From: Emticicia fluvialis
GTDB taxonomy: Bacteria > Bacteroidota > Bacteroidia > Cytophagales > Spirosomataceae
NCBI RefSeq assembly: GCF_024793945.1
Contig: NZ_JANUSD010000025.1
Coordinates: 1 to 36,582, forward strand
Length of the DNA stretch: 36,582 bases
Reading direction: 5' to 3'
Positions 7,904 to 15,806 of this stretch are shown in pieces. Each line of letters opens with the position of its first letter. The first letter of the stretch is position 1. The notes below the pieces were generated by a model. That model was given only the letters and a program-made list of their open reading frames with translations, searched no databases and was not told the origin of the DNA. The position numbers and the translations under genes are program-made.

Positions 7904-9916
7904 CTACCAAACAGTAATCCGTTCGCTTTCGGGTTTGTACATTTTGTCGCCGGGTTGTACGTTAAATGCTTTATAGAAAGGTGTAAAGTTCATCAATGGG
8001 CCGTTCACGCGCCATTTGGCAGGTGAGTGCGGGTTGGTGTTTACGTAAGTACGCATATAGGCGTCTTTGGTTTTTACACGCCATATTCTGGCAATAGAAA
8101 TAAAGAATCGCTGCTCAGGCGTAAACCCGTCTATTTTTTCACCACGCTTGTATTGCTCGGTGAGTTTAAAGGCATCAAAGGCAATGGCTATTCCGGCAAT
8201 GTCTGCCGTGTTTTCACCTACTGTCAGGGCGCCTTTTACATGCACCGAATCCAATACAGTATATTGATTATACTGGTCTATTACCTGCTGGGTTCTGGCT
8301 TTAAACTTCTTGAAATCATCGGCCTTCCACCAGTTTTTCACATTACCTACTTTGTCAAATTGCGCTCCCTGATCATCAAATGAGTGTGTAATCTCATGAC
8401 CAATCACCATGCCTATGCCACCGTAATTAAGGGCATCATCAGCATTCAAATCAAAATAAGGAGGTTGCAGAATACCGGCAGGGAACACAATTTCATTCAG
8501 CGGAGGGTTGTTATAGGCTGTAACGGTTGGTGGAGTAGTGCCCCATTCGGTACGGTCAACGGGTTTGCCCACTTTGGCTATTGAGTAATTGAAATCGTTC
8601 TGACTGGTAGCCAGACGGTTTTCAAAGTACGTGCCACGATTGATTTTCACGGCAGAGTAGTCCCTCCATTTATCCGGATACCCGATTTTTTCACTAAATG
8701 CATATAGCTTTTCTTTAGCCTTGGCTTTAGTAGAATCGCTCATCCAGTCCAGTTGGGTAATGCGGTTTTCAAAAGCTGTTTTCAGGTTATCTACCAACAC
8801 ACGCATACGTTTTTTGGCTTCTTCCGGAAAATACTTTTTCACATACAATTGTGCCAGCCCATGCCCAAGCGACCGGTCGACAGCCTCTGTAATCTCTTCT
8901 CCGCGAGGTTTTTGGGTAGCTTGTCCTGACAATTTCTTTGAATACTCAAAAGAAGCCTTTGAGAAAGGCTCACTTAGAAAATCGGCATAGGCCGTCAATG
9001 TTCTGGCTTTCAGGTAAGCCTTCCAGTCGCCTATTGTCACAGACGTCAGTAAGGCATTCAGGCGGTCATAGTAGACAGGTTGCTGCACATTCAATGAGTC
9101 TATTTTCACACCTAAGCCGCTAAAATAAGTCGCCCAGCCAATGTTTGGTTGTTTCTTGGCGATATCTGCCACAGCCAGCTTGTTGTAATTGGCCTGCACG
9201 TTTCTGCGCTCAATATTGGTTTTGTGCGATGCCGCCAGTTCTTTCTCAATACCATACACGGCACTTGCCATTTTAGCAGCAGCCGATGCCTCGGTGCCCG
9301 ATAGCGTGAACAACGTAGTAAGGTAGGCCGTATAAGCCTTCTGGATACCAATGGTTGAAGAATCGGTTCTGAAATAATAATCTCTTTCGGGCAAGCCGAT
9401 ACCGGTTTGCGCTAAATTAACGATGTTGATGGCGCTATTTTTGATGTCCGGCCCAACGCGGAACCCGATAATAGAATAGTTGTTATACTTTTGCTGGTCA
9501 ACTACAAATTTCATCAGTGCAGCCACATCTTTTATGCCGTCAATGCGTTTCAGCATAGGTTTTACGGGTTCATAGCCGCGCTTGTTGATAGTGGCAACGT
9601 CAATACCCGAAGCATAAAAATCTGCTACTTTCTGTTCGATACTTCCCGCCGGATTTTTGGCCGCAGAAACACTGTCGAGAATGCCCTGCATACGGATGCG
9701 CTGCGGGAAATTGAGGAATGAATAAGACCCCACCCCCGATTGGGTAGACGGAATCTCAACGGAGTTATACCATTTACCGTTGACATACATAAAGAAATCG
9801 TCGCCGGGTTTTACGGAAGGATCAATGTCGGTAATATGTACTTTCTGTGCCAGCGAGGGCTGTAAATACCCCAAAGCCACCACAAGGACTAAAGATAAAG
9901 AGAAGCGTTTTTTCAT
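7904..9916 (-). CDS. M13-family (neprilysin-like) secreted metallopeptidase
   Basis: A 670-residue zinc endopeptidase with a signal peptide of about 23 residues (LVVALGYLQPSLAQ). The N-terminal M13 domain begins with SVKPGDDFFMYVNGKW. The catalytic domain has VIGHEITHSFDDQG (His507, Glu508, His511) and GENTADIAG (zinc ligand Glu568, with Asp572), then NPHSPAKWRVNGPL near the C-terminus, all as in full-length family members. It probably cleaves peptides in the periplasm or outside the cell. Its base composition is like that of the core genes, in contrast with the AT-rich genes on both sides. It ends at a shared bidirectional terminator and diverges from the CHAT gene. Confidence 0.95.
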   Translation of the reverse strand: MKKRFSLSLVLVVALGYLQPSLAQKVHITDIDPSVKPGDDFFMYVNGKWYNSVEIPSTQSGVGSYSFLNFPQRIRMQGILDSVSAAKNPAGSIEQKVADFYASGIDVATINKRGYEPVKPMLKRIDGIKDVAALMKFVVDQQKYNNYSIIGFRVGPDIKNSAINIVNLAQTGIGLPERDYYFRTDSSTIGIQKAYTAYLTTLFTLSGTEASAAAKMASAVYGIEKELAASHKTNIERRNVQANYNKLAVADIAKKQPNIGWATYFSGLGVKIDSLNVQQPVYYDRLNALLTSVTIGDWKAYLKARTLTAYADFLSEPFSKASFEYSKKLSGQATQKPRGEEITEAVDRSLGHGLAQLYVKKYFPEEAKKRMRVLVDNLKTAFENRITQLDWMSDSTKAKAKEKLYAFSEKIGYPDKWRDYSAVKINRGTYFENRLATSQNDFNYSIAKVGKPVDRTEWGTTPPTVTAYNNPPLNEIVFPAGILQPPYFDLNADDALNYGGIGMVIGHEITHSFDDQGAQFDKVGNVKNWWKADDFKKFKARTQQVIDQYNQYTVLDSVHVKGALTVGENTADIAGIAIAFDAFKLTEQYKRGEKIDGFTPEQRFFISIARIWRVKTKDAYMRTYVNTNPHSPAKWRVNGPLMNFTPFYKAFNVQPGDKMYKPESERITVW

Positions 9917-10215
9917 GTTTTATTTCAGGATGTTGAATAAAGATGTTTTATGTTGGGAAAGTACGAAAAATGTTTTTGCAAGCCAAGCAAAGATGCGAAA
10001 GTGTGGTTTATTGGATAAAAGAATCTTAAGCGCTATTAATGAATAATTTAGACTTATTCGATTTAAGAATATTAGGAGTTTCTCTTATTTCGAAAATAAA
10101 ACAATTTACAACTTATTGAAAATTATATGCATATTGCAATTAGAATTTTGAATTAATTCGTTACCAATTGATTGACAATTTTGCTGAATATATTATTTTC
10201 TTTAATTTAGTTTAT

Positions 10216-12123
10216 ATGAATAAAATTCATATCCCTGACTTCAACAATGAGTTTTTGTGTATTGCAAATGCAAAAAATCCAATTTTAGCTGCATTAATTT
10301 CTTCCTACATAAGTAAAGAAAATGAACATACGCTTTTATTTGAGTATTTCGATGTCCCAATTTCAAAAAATGAGATTGTTAAAGATTTGATAAAAGAAAA
10401 TTTTATTACTATCGATAGAGCTAAAGAGTTTAATATCAAAGTTAATCAAAGCTTAAAATCACTAGATAAAATAGGCACTATAATTCTTGGAGGTTTAAAT
10501 GAAAACCAAAAAAGTTACCTTACTTTCTTAGAAGAATATAATGTTATAGAAATAAACAATACTTCTGACGTAGATTTTCATCTAAGTCCATTAATAAAAA
10601 AAAAGGGCTATTTAAAATGTAATGAAAATGACATATATAATGGATTAATATATGCATCTAGGAATAATCTATTATTAAAAATAGATTATCAATCAAATGA
10701 CTTTCAAAAAAATGAAGAGAACTCTGATGGACTAGTTGTAATAGAGAACAGAAATGATGCTTCAACTGTAATTGCAATAAATTATGCTGTATCTTTTAAT
10801 TTAGATATCAAGTTAATAGATATGCCAAAAATAGAAATAACCGAAATTAGAGATTTAATTAGGCAATGGGAAGCAGAAAAAAAGAATCAATTTTTACTTG
10901 ACTTATCTGCAAAAGTTTATCCTTTTATTGAAGAAATAAATTTTAAAAAATACAATTTTGCAACTTTCTTTACTTTTGGAATTCCATACTCATTAATTCT
11001 AAAAAATGAAATTCCATTTACTCATGTTAATACCTCATTATCACCGGATTTCTTTATCCTTATAAACCTATTAAAAGAAAAATCTCCAAGCATCTTTTCT
11101 TCTTTAGTCTTTTCACCATTAGAATTTGGGAAAGATGAAGAGACTAAATTCATCATAGATAAATTTAAACAAAACGATTATTACGTTGCCGAACTGGTTG
11201 GAGAAGATGCGACTGCCTTCAATGTAGAACACCACATAAAACATTTCCCATATGAGGTATTGCACATTTGTAGTCATGGTGGGGAAGTTGGTGGTTTTTC
11301 ATTTTGTGAAGAGTTTATTGATAGTAAAGGCATTAAACACATAGTTGAATATGATGAAGTTATGAGTTTTGCTCCAGACAAAAGTGAAGAATTGGTGCCA
11401 GTAACTAGAATATTGCATTGGCGAAAGTTTAATAGCTTTAAATGGAAAAGTAAAGAATTAGAAAATCAAAATTATCCTCATTACGTTTTTATAGACATGA
11501 TTGAAGAATTATTTAAGAAGAATAATCAAAATCGAACAGGAAAAGAAAAATCAATTATAGAGAACTCTAGTGCTATAAAATGTTTTGATTTTAATTATCA
11601 AGCGAATTTCAATTTTATTTCCGCTCAGTCTACATTTCCTCTTATATTTAATAATACATGTTGGTCTTCTTCAGATATTGCGAACTCATTTCTGCAGTCA
11701 GGAGCATCTGGGTATATAGGAACTTTGTGGTCTATTAATAATAATATAGCAAAAAAAATTGCTGAGACATTCTATGATAATATATTTATTACTACTATTT
11801 TAAATGCTTTACACAATGCTTTTTTTCATACGAAAGATACTGATAATGAAGATATATATATTTTTTGGGGACTACATTTTTCAACTATAAAAAAAGGAGA
11901 TAATATTAGTAAAAGCAAAATAGATATAGCTGACATAATATTAAATTCATTTTACGTCTGGACTGATTATTTGAAACAAGTTGATGATGAACAAACTAAA
12001 AAAATAATTACAATATATATAAATTGGCACTTGAATTATCTTTATACTTATTTTCCTATTGAAGTGTTAAGTATCTTTACTCTGCCTCATAATTTAGATA
12101 ATTGCAATATTGTTGAATTATGA
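10216..12123 (+). CDS. CHAT-domain (caspase-like) protease, accessory
   Basis: A 635-residue protein with a C-terminal CHAT peptidase domain (clan CD, related to caspases and separase). The catalytic pair is visible as LHICSHGG (His354) and LIFNNTCWSS (Cys482), followed by the family's typical FLQSGASGYIGTLWSINNNIAKKIAETFYDN region in shortened form. The gap between the His and Cys motifs (about 128 residues) is long for the family. The N-terminal 260 or so residues match nothing I know and show no TPRs or membrane helices. ATG 10216 is preferred over TTG 10168. The gene is very AT-rich, stands alone, and faces away from the M13 gene. CHAT proteases elsewhere act in cell-suicide defence; that role here is inferred. 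Confidence 0.82.
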   Translation: MNKIHIPDFNNEFLCIANAKNPILAALISSYISKENEHTLLFEYFDVPISKNEIVKDLIKENFITIDRAKEFNIKVNQSLKSLDKIGTIILGGLNENQKSYLTFLEEYNVIEINNTSDVDFHLSPLIKKKGYLKCNENDIYNGLIYASRNNLLLKIDYQSNDFQKNEENSDGLVVIENRNDASTVIAINYAVSFNLDIKLIDMPKIEITEIRDLIRQWEAEKKNQFLLDLSAKVYPFIEEINFKKYNFATFFTFGIPYSLILKNEIPFTHVNTSLSPDFFILINLLKEKSPSIFSSLVFSPLEFGKDEETKFIIDKFKQNDYYVAELVGEDATAFNVEHHIKHFPYEVLHICSHGGEVGGFSFCEEFIDSKGIKHIVEYDEVMSFAPDKSEELVPVTRILHWRKFNSFKWKSKELENQNYPHYVFIDMIEELFKKNNQNRTGKEKSIIENSSAIKCFDFNYQANFNFISAQSTFPLIFNNTCWSSSDIANSFLQSGASGYIGTLWSINNNIAKKIAETFYDNIFITTILNALHNAFFHTKDTDNEDIYIFWGLHFSTIKKGDNISKSKIDIADIILNSFYVWTDYLKQVDDEQTKKIITIYINWHLNYLYTYFPIEVLSIFTLPHNLDNCNIVEL

Positions 12124-12356
12124 TGTTCATTTTTCGGGGAGGATTTTTTAAAAAACAAGTCTTTCCGTTCTACTTTGAATATATTTGAGGAATAGACAAA
12201 ACACGAAACTGCACTACTTACTTGTATATTAAGTAATCACCATAAGGACAGGACTCTCTTTGGTTCCCATAAATAAATATTTTATGAGATTGCTTATGGT
12301 CATAGAAGATTATAAGCAAACATATCAAGTAGATTTTAACAAAATCCAAAACCCTT

Positions 12357-13700
12357 TTGAAAAAACTCATTAAAATACTCACCTGGTTTATTGTTGTGCT
12401 GGCAGTACTGGGGGTAAGTATGCTTACTTTCAACGATAACCGCCCTCTTGAGGAGACCGACTATTATGCCACAACCAAAAGGAAGCTTAATGCACTTAAA
12501 ATTGATGGCGGATATGGCACAAGCCTGAAAGGTGGGTGGAGTAAAGAAAGCATCACCGGAAATACTGAAATACATATAGCCGGATACGGCCTGCGCGACA
12601 GTCCGGCATCGGCAGTACATGACAGCATCTATGTGCGGTCTATTGTTTTAGACAACGGCCGGCAAAAGGTAGCCATGATAACCATGGATCTTCTGATTGC
12701 GCCTCCGTTGGTGGTAGCGCAGGTTATCTCATCACTCGGTAAACTTGGTTTTGGCAGGGGGAACATTTATTTTGGGGCTACACATACCCACAGTAGTGCA
12801 GGCGGCTGGGCAGGCGGCCCCGGAGGCCGGGCAATGGCCGGGCCAAAAAATGAGCAGATGATAAAAACCATTACAGATGCCATTATAAGAAGTGTAAAAA
12901 AGGCCGAAGCCACTGCTTCTGTATGTAAAATCGGCTTTCAGAAATTCAACGCCGGTGACTATGTAAGTAACCGTTTGTTCGGAGAGACGGCCACCGAAGA
13001 CCCCTGGCTGCGTGTGATGAAAATAGAAAATGCCAATAAAGAATCGGCTTTGGTGCTCACGTATGCTGCCCATGCGACGGATATTCCGAAAGATGATAAC
13101 CGGATAAGCGCCGACTACCCGGGTATGCTGGTTACCAGCCTTGAGCAATCGGGTGTATGCAATTTTGCTGCTTTTTTTGCAGGAGCCGTAGGCAGTATGC
13201 GCCCCACAGATAATGGTGAGGAATCGTACCAAAAAGCTGAAATGATGGCCGCAAACCTAGCACATTTAATCAAAACCGGTGGCAGCACTTTAAAAACAGA
13301 TACTACCTCTATCCTACGAAGCGTTTATTTCCCACTGGCCTTGCGCGACCCACAACTGCGATTAAGCAAGCATATCTGCCTCCGCCCGTGGGTATTCAAT
13401 TGGCTGATGGGTGAACAGGAAGTAGGCATGAATGCCTTACGCATCGGCGAAATGATATGGATAGGCACTCCCTGCGATTACTCAGGGATGCTATACAGCC
13501 CGTCAGACTTGGCAGCACAACAACTAGGCAAAGACTTAATAATTACCTCATTTAACGGCGGATACATAGGCTATATTACCCCCGACGAGTATTACAACGA
13601 ACCCAAAGCCGAAACCCAGGAAATGAACTGGTTTGGGCCATATAATGGCAGGTATTTCAGAGAGGTGATAGATGGGTTGGTGACGGGGGTGGGGAGGTAG
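12357..13700 (+). CDS. Neutral/alkaline ceramidase-like hydrolase, membrane-anchored
   Basis: A 447-residue protein with the N-terminal (catalytic) domain of non-lysosomal neutral ceramidases. An uncleaved-looking N-terminal helix (about residues 5-22) suggests anchoring facing the periplasm. Family features seen are AGYGLRD, ATHTHSSAGGW (His143 and His145, zinc-site type), TYAAHATDIP and FFAGAVGSMRP, where Ser280 is placed like the catalytic serine. The C-terminal domain of classic ceramidases is missing, as in many bacterial relatives. Ceramide is a plausible substrate because Bacteroidota make sphingolipids, but this is inferred. Translation starts at TTG 12357 (MKKLIKIL); there is no nearby ATG. 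Core-like composition. Confidence 0.8.
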   Translation: MKKLIKILTWFIVVLAVLGVSMLTFNDNRPLEETDYYATTKRKLNALKIDGGYGTSLKGGWSKESITGNTEIHIAGYGLRDSPASAVHDSIYVRSIVLDNGRQKVAMITMDLLIAPPLVVAQVISSLGKLGFGRGNIYFGATHTHSSAGGWAGGPGGRAMAGPKNEQMIKTITDAIIRSVKKAEATASVCKIGFQKFNAGDYVSNRLFGETATEDPWLRVMKIENANKESALVLTYAAHATDIPKDDNRISADYPGMLVTSLEQSGVCNFAAFFAGAVGSMRPTDNGEESYQKAEMMAANLAHLIKTGGSTLKTDTTSILRSVYFPLALRDPQLRLSKHICLRPWVFNWLMGEQEVGMNALRIGEMIWIGTPCDYSGMLYSPSDLAAQQLGKDLIITSFNGGYIGYITPDEYYNEPKAETQEMNWFGPYNGRYFREVIDGLVTGVGR

Positions 13701-13782
13701 GGTTCAACGTTTTGGAGTTCCTTTGCTTTGTACTGTGTCTTATTTTATAATAGTTTTTTTGACCACCACCTCAGAACTACAT

Positions 13783-14550
13783 ATGCTTATACTATTATTT
13801 CTAAAAAAACAAGCTATATATAGTTCTAAAAGCATAGCTAAAACTTTGTATTTATTAATCGTTTTATTATTGGATGGGTCTTGCAAACAAAAAAATAGTA
13901 AGGTAAAATCAATTCAAGAACCATCGGTGGTTGCTGCGGAATTAGATGTCCCTATAGCAACTAGAAATGACACAATACTAAATACAGTTACTGATTACGT
14001 AGAAGGGCGTCGCTTCGTAATAACTTGTTACAGCGGATACAACCTTATTTTACAAAACGAAAAAGGACATACAATCTATCAAGACAGCGTGTATTCTCCT
14101 AAACAGGATTTTTTAGATTTCAATGGAGATGGTTATAAAGATATTTTAATTGATTATATGACAAATACTCCCGGCATCCAGGATTTCTTATTATATGACA
14201 TTACTAATAAAACATACAAAAAAGTAATATATTTTCAGAGGTTCCCTTCCGCACAAAGAATTGGAAATACAAAATATTACTACTCTTATCATAGGAGTGG
14301 CTGTGCAGATTATAATTGGGATAGTGATTTATTTTATATTAAAAACTACGAAGCGGTAAGAATAGGAAATATTAGTGGGAGAGAGTGTAATGATGCCTCA
14401 ATTAAAGATGGAATTTACATTAATAAATTAATTAATGAAGAGAAAATTGAGATTCAAAAGTTACCTATCGGCATAATTAAAGAATATAAAGATTATAAGT
14501 GGGGTTTTATTGCCCAGTACTGGAGGAAGAATTACAAGAAGTTTTTATGA
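13783..14550 (+). CDS. Hypothetical lipoprotein with a Ca-binding-like motif
   Basis: A 255-residue protein. An N-terminal hydrophobic stretch ends in LLDGSC (Cys34), a plausible but imperfect lipobox. The middle contains DFLDFNGDGYKDILIDY, an FG-GAP/EF-like calcium-loop motif, resembling proteins annotated as XAC2610-related. Later Cys residues (RSGCADYNWDSD and GRECNDAS) could form a disulfide. I chose ATG 13783; the frame is open back to TTG 13723. It begins about 80 bases after the ceramidase gene but is much more AT-rich, so it is probably a separate acquisition. The function is unknown. Confidence 0.65.
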   Translation: MLILLFLKKQAIYSSKSIAKTLYLLIVLLLDGSCKQKNSKVKSIQEPSVVAAELDVPIATRNDTILNTVTDYVEGRRFVITCYSGYNLILQNEKGHTIYQDSVYSPKQDFLDFNGDGYKDILIDYMTNTPGIQDFLLYDITNKTYKKVIYFQRFPSAQRIGNTKYYYSYHRSGCADYNWDSDLFYIKNYEAVRIGNISGRECNDASIKDGIYINKLINEEKIEIQKLPIGIIKEYKDYKWGFIAQYWRKNYKKFL

Positions 14551-14658
14551 TTTTTTGAAAGAAAATAATAAAAAGTGAGCTTGGTGCTTTCGCGTCTTAT
14601 TTGATTTTTCACAGCAATCTATCACTAATTTCTCTATTCTTGTAACCACAAAAACAAA

Positions 14659-14689
14659 AACCGTAACTACTTAAAAAGCAATTACGGTT
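14659..14689 (-). terminator. Terminator hairpin beyond the truncated tRNA-Leu
   Basis: The 8-bp stem AACCGTAA/TTACGGTT is followed on the minus strand by a T-rich run. It lies directly downstream of the 3' end of the tRNA fragment, so the fragment kept a terminator of its own. That terminator differs from the one behind the intact tRNA gene. Confidence 0.65.
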
Positions 14690-14690
14690 C

Positions 14691-14768
14691 TTAAAGTACC
14701 CAGAGCCGGAGTCGAACCGGCCTGCCCTTGCAGGCATTGGTGTTTGAGACCAAGGCGTCTACCGATTC
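14691..14768. repeat. tRNA-derived direct repeat, left copy (possible att site)
   Basis: 78 bases with 74 identities to 15475-15552 in the same orientation. The two copies are 784 bases apart and enclose only the toxin-antitoxin genes. This is the layout left by site-specific insertion at a tRNA 3' end, though no integrase gene is present. Confidence 0.75.
14697..14768 (-). pseudogene. Truncated tRNA-Leu (3' 72 nt)
   Basis: This matches the intact tRNA-Leu at 15481-15564 from the discriminator base through the D-arm, with four substitutions, then diverges abruptly at 14768. The 5' 12 bases, including the 5' acceptor strand, are absent, so no functional tRNA can form. The anticodon stem-loop (CAA), the variable-arm stem and the T-arm are kept. 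The homology continues six bases beyond the tRNA (14691-14696). Together with the intact gene it flanks the toxin-antitoxin pair. Confidence 0.88.
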
Positions 14769-14812
14769 TATTACATAAAAATTCAAACTACTGTAATATT
14801 TCTTTTACCAAT

Positions 14813-15151
14813 TTACTCAATACCTCTTTCTATAACTTTTAGTAGTTCATTTTTTGTAATATTTTCCTCCTCCGACTTATCATAAATGGTAACTAAATAA
14901 ACAAACTCCATATCGTGATGGCGTTCAATAAAATAGGTTATCACACGAAATCCTCCGCTTTTGCCACCACCTTTGCTCTCACTACCTAACCGTATCTTAA
15001 AAAGCCCTGCTCCTAAATTAGTGCCCAACTTAGGATTTTCTATTAAAGTATTGGATAATGCCCTTAGTTCATTGGGCAATGACTTATACTTCTTGGCAAG
15101 TCTTTTAAACTCTTTATCAAATTTGGCAAGGGTTTGAATTTCAATTGCCAT
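14813..15151 (-). CDS. RelE/ParE-family toxin
   Basis: A 112-residue basic protein of the RelE/ParE fold. It begins FDKEFKRLAKKYKSLPNELRAL, has the central GLFKIRLGSESKGGGKSGGFRVITYFI strand region and ends with VYLVTIYDKSEEENI. Relatives cleave mRNA at the ribosome or poison gyrase; which activity applies cannot be seen. It overlaps the upstream antitoxin gene by 11 bases, the usual coupled layout with the antitoxin first. The pair lies between a truncated and an intact tRNA-Leu, which suggests a small mobile cargo. Confidence 0.88.
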   Translation of the reverse strand: MAIEIQTLAKFDKEFKRLAKKYKSLPNELRALSNTLIENPKLGTNLGAGLFKIRLGSESKGGGKSGGFRVITYFIERHHDMEFVYLVTIYDKSEEENITKNELLKVIERGIE

Positions 15152-15359
15152 TTTCTAGTTCTTTAAAAAGTTCTGAGATAGGACGAGCTTTTATTTTCCC
15201 TTCTCGCAGCAGTTTAACCTCTTTAAGCCCTTTTTTTAAACTTTTAATTGCAACTGAAACCGTTTCTTCACTATCAGCAATAATAAGTGCTTTTAGCTCT
15301 TTCTGTACCTTTATGGGCAGAACTTTGTATTGTTCATATAAAATCTCTGCAGTACTCAT
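15141..15359 (-). CDS. Antitoxin of the RelE/ParE-type pair
   Basis: A 72-residue protein encoded immediately upstream of, and overlapping, the toxin. Its N-terminal part (YEQYKVLPIKVQKELKALI) and the tail ARPISELFKELEN resemble small antitoxins whose flexible C-terminus wraps around a RelE-type toxin. No clear DNA-binding motif is visible, so autoregulation cannot be claimed from the sequence. Its assignment rests mainly on size and position. Confidence 0.82.
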   Translation of the reverse strand: MSTAEILYEQYKVLPIKVQKELKALIIADSEETVSVAIKSLKKGLKEVKLLREGKIKARPISELFKELENGN

Positions 15360-15434
15360 AAGTTTATTATTTAGTAAATCTTTAATGGCTACTTGTTACT
15401 CATATCACAATTTACAAAGAATACCAAACAAAAA

Positions 15435-15476
15435 AAAGAGGTCTAAACAATTCGTTAAAATTATCTAAACCTCTTT
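15435..15476 (-). terminator. Terminator of tRNA-Leu
   Basis: On the minus strand the stem AAAGAGGT/ACCTCTTT is followed by a run of T, starting five bases past the tRNA 3' end. It separates the tRNA transcript from the antitoxin gene. Confidence 0.7.
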
Positions 15477-15552
15477 AAAGTACCCAGAGCCGGAGTCGAA
15501 CCGGCATGCCCGTGAAGGCATTGGTGTTTGAGACCAACGCGTCTACCGATTC
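15475..15552. repeat. tRNA-derived direct repeat, right copy (possible att site)
   Basis: This is the partner of 14691-14768 and lies within and just beyond the 3' part of the intact tRNA-Leu. Integration at a tRNA usually restores the gene with the incoming 3' part and leaves the displaced part at the far end. On that reading the left copy is the original 3' end. Confidence 0.75.
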
Positions 15553-15564
15553 CGCCATCTGGGC
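15481..15564 (-). tRNA. tRNA-Leu (anticodon CAA)
   Basis: An 84-nt class II tRNA. The acceptor GCCCAGA pairs with TCTGGGT, with a G-U pair at the end. The anticodon loop CTCAAAC (anticodon CAA, reading UUG) sits on the TTGGT/ACCAA stem. The long variable arm has TGCC pairing with GGCA, and the T-arm is GCCGG-TTCGACT-CCGGC. CCA is not encoded. It has its own promoter (15596-15626) and terminator. Confidence 0.96.
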
Positions 15565-15595
15565 ATGTACTACGGTATTAATCGAATTGGGACTG

Positions 15596-15626
15596 CAAAG
15601 GTATGAGTTAACAATTACAATTCAAA
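15596..15626 (-). promoter_or_regulatory. Bacteroidota-type promoter of tRNA-Leu
   Basis: Read on the minus strand, TTTG (15626-15623) is followed after exactly 19 bases by TACCTTTG (15603-15596). This fits the Bacteroidota -33/-7 consensus TTTG-N19-TAnnTTTG. Transcription would start about 25 bases before the tRNA. It is the clearest promoter in the window. Confidence 0.85.
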
Positions 15627-15644
15627 ACCCAAGCAGAAAAAAAA

Positions 15645-15806
15645 TTAGTGATTGAGTGAATGATTGATTTAGTGATTATTTTTATTACTAAAGCCACAAT
15701 GTACACCAATGCGCTAGGTAACACGATTATTCGTCGCAGGGGCGGCCACTAATTGGCAATTTACGATTAAATCACTCATTCACCAACTCACTCATTCACT
15801 CAATTC
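15645..15806. repeat. Octamer-based imperfect inverted repeat, element 1
   Basis: GTGATTGAGTGAATGATTGA-type sequence near 15650-15680 is mirrored by AATCACTCATTCACC and CACTCATTCACTCAATT near 15770-15803. About 90 bases of unrelated sequence lie between. On the minus strand the far arm runs into a T8 tract, so the element may terminate murA transcription. A similar element lies between rpsR and rplI. Confidence 0.6.

Noticed and set aside
8027..8383. 118-codon frame on the plus strand
   Set aside because: It lies antisense inside the M13 peptidase gene, whose frame carries all the catalytic motifs.
10168..10215. TTG start 16 codons before the CHAT gene ATG
   Set aside because: The extension is AT-rich leader-like sequence. 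The ATG at 10216 begins a sensible N-terminus.
12732..13232. 166-codon frame on the minus strand
   Set aside because: It is a shadow of the ceramidase-like gene, which has family motifs across this stretch. The shadow protein has no recognisable features.
15645..15806. Octamer repeats as a CRISPR array
   Set aside because: The repeats are short, contiguous and in facing orientations, with no uniform spacers and no cas genes.
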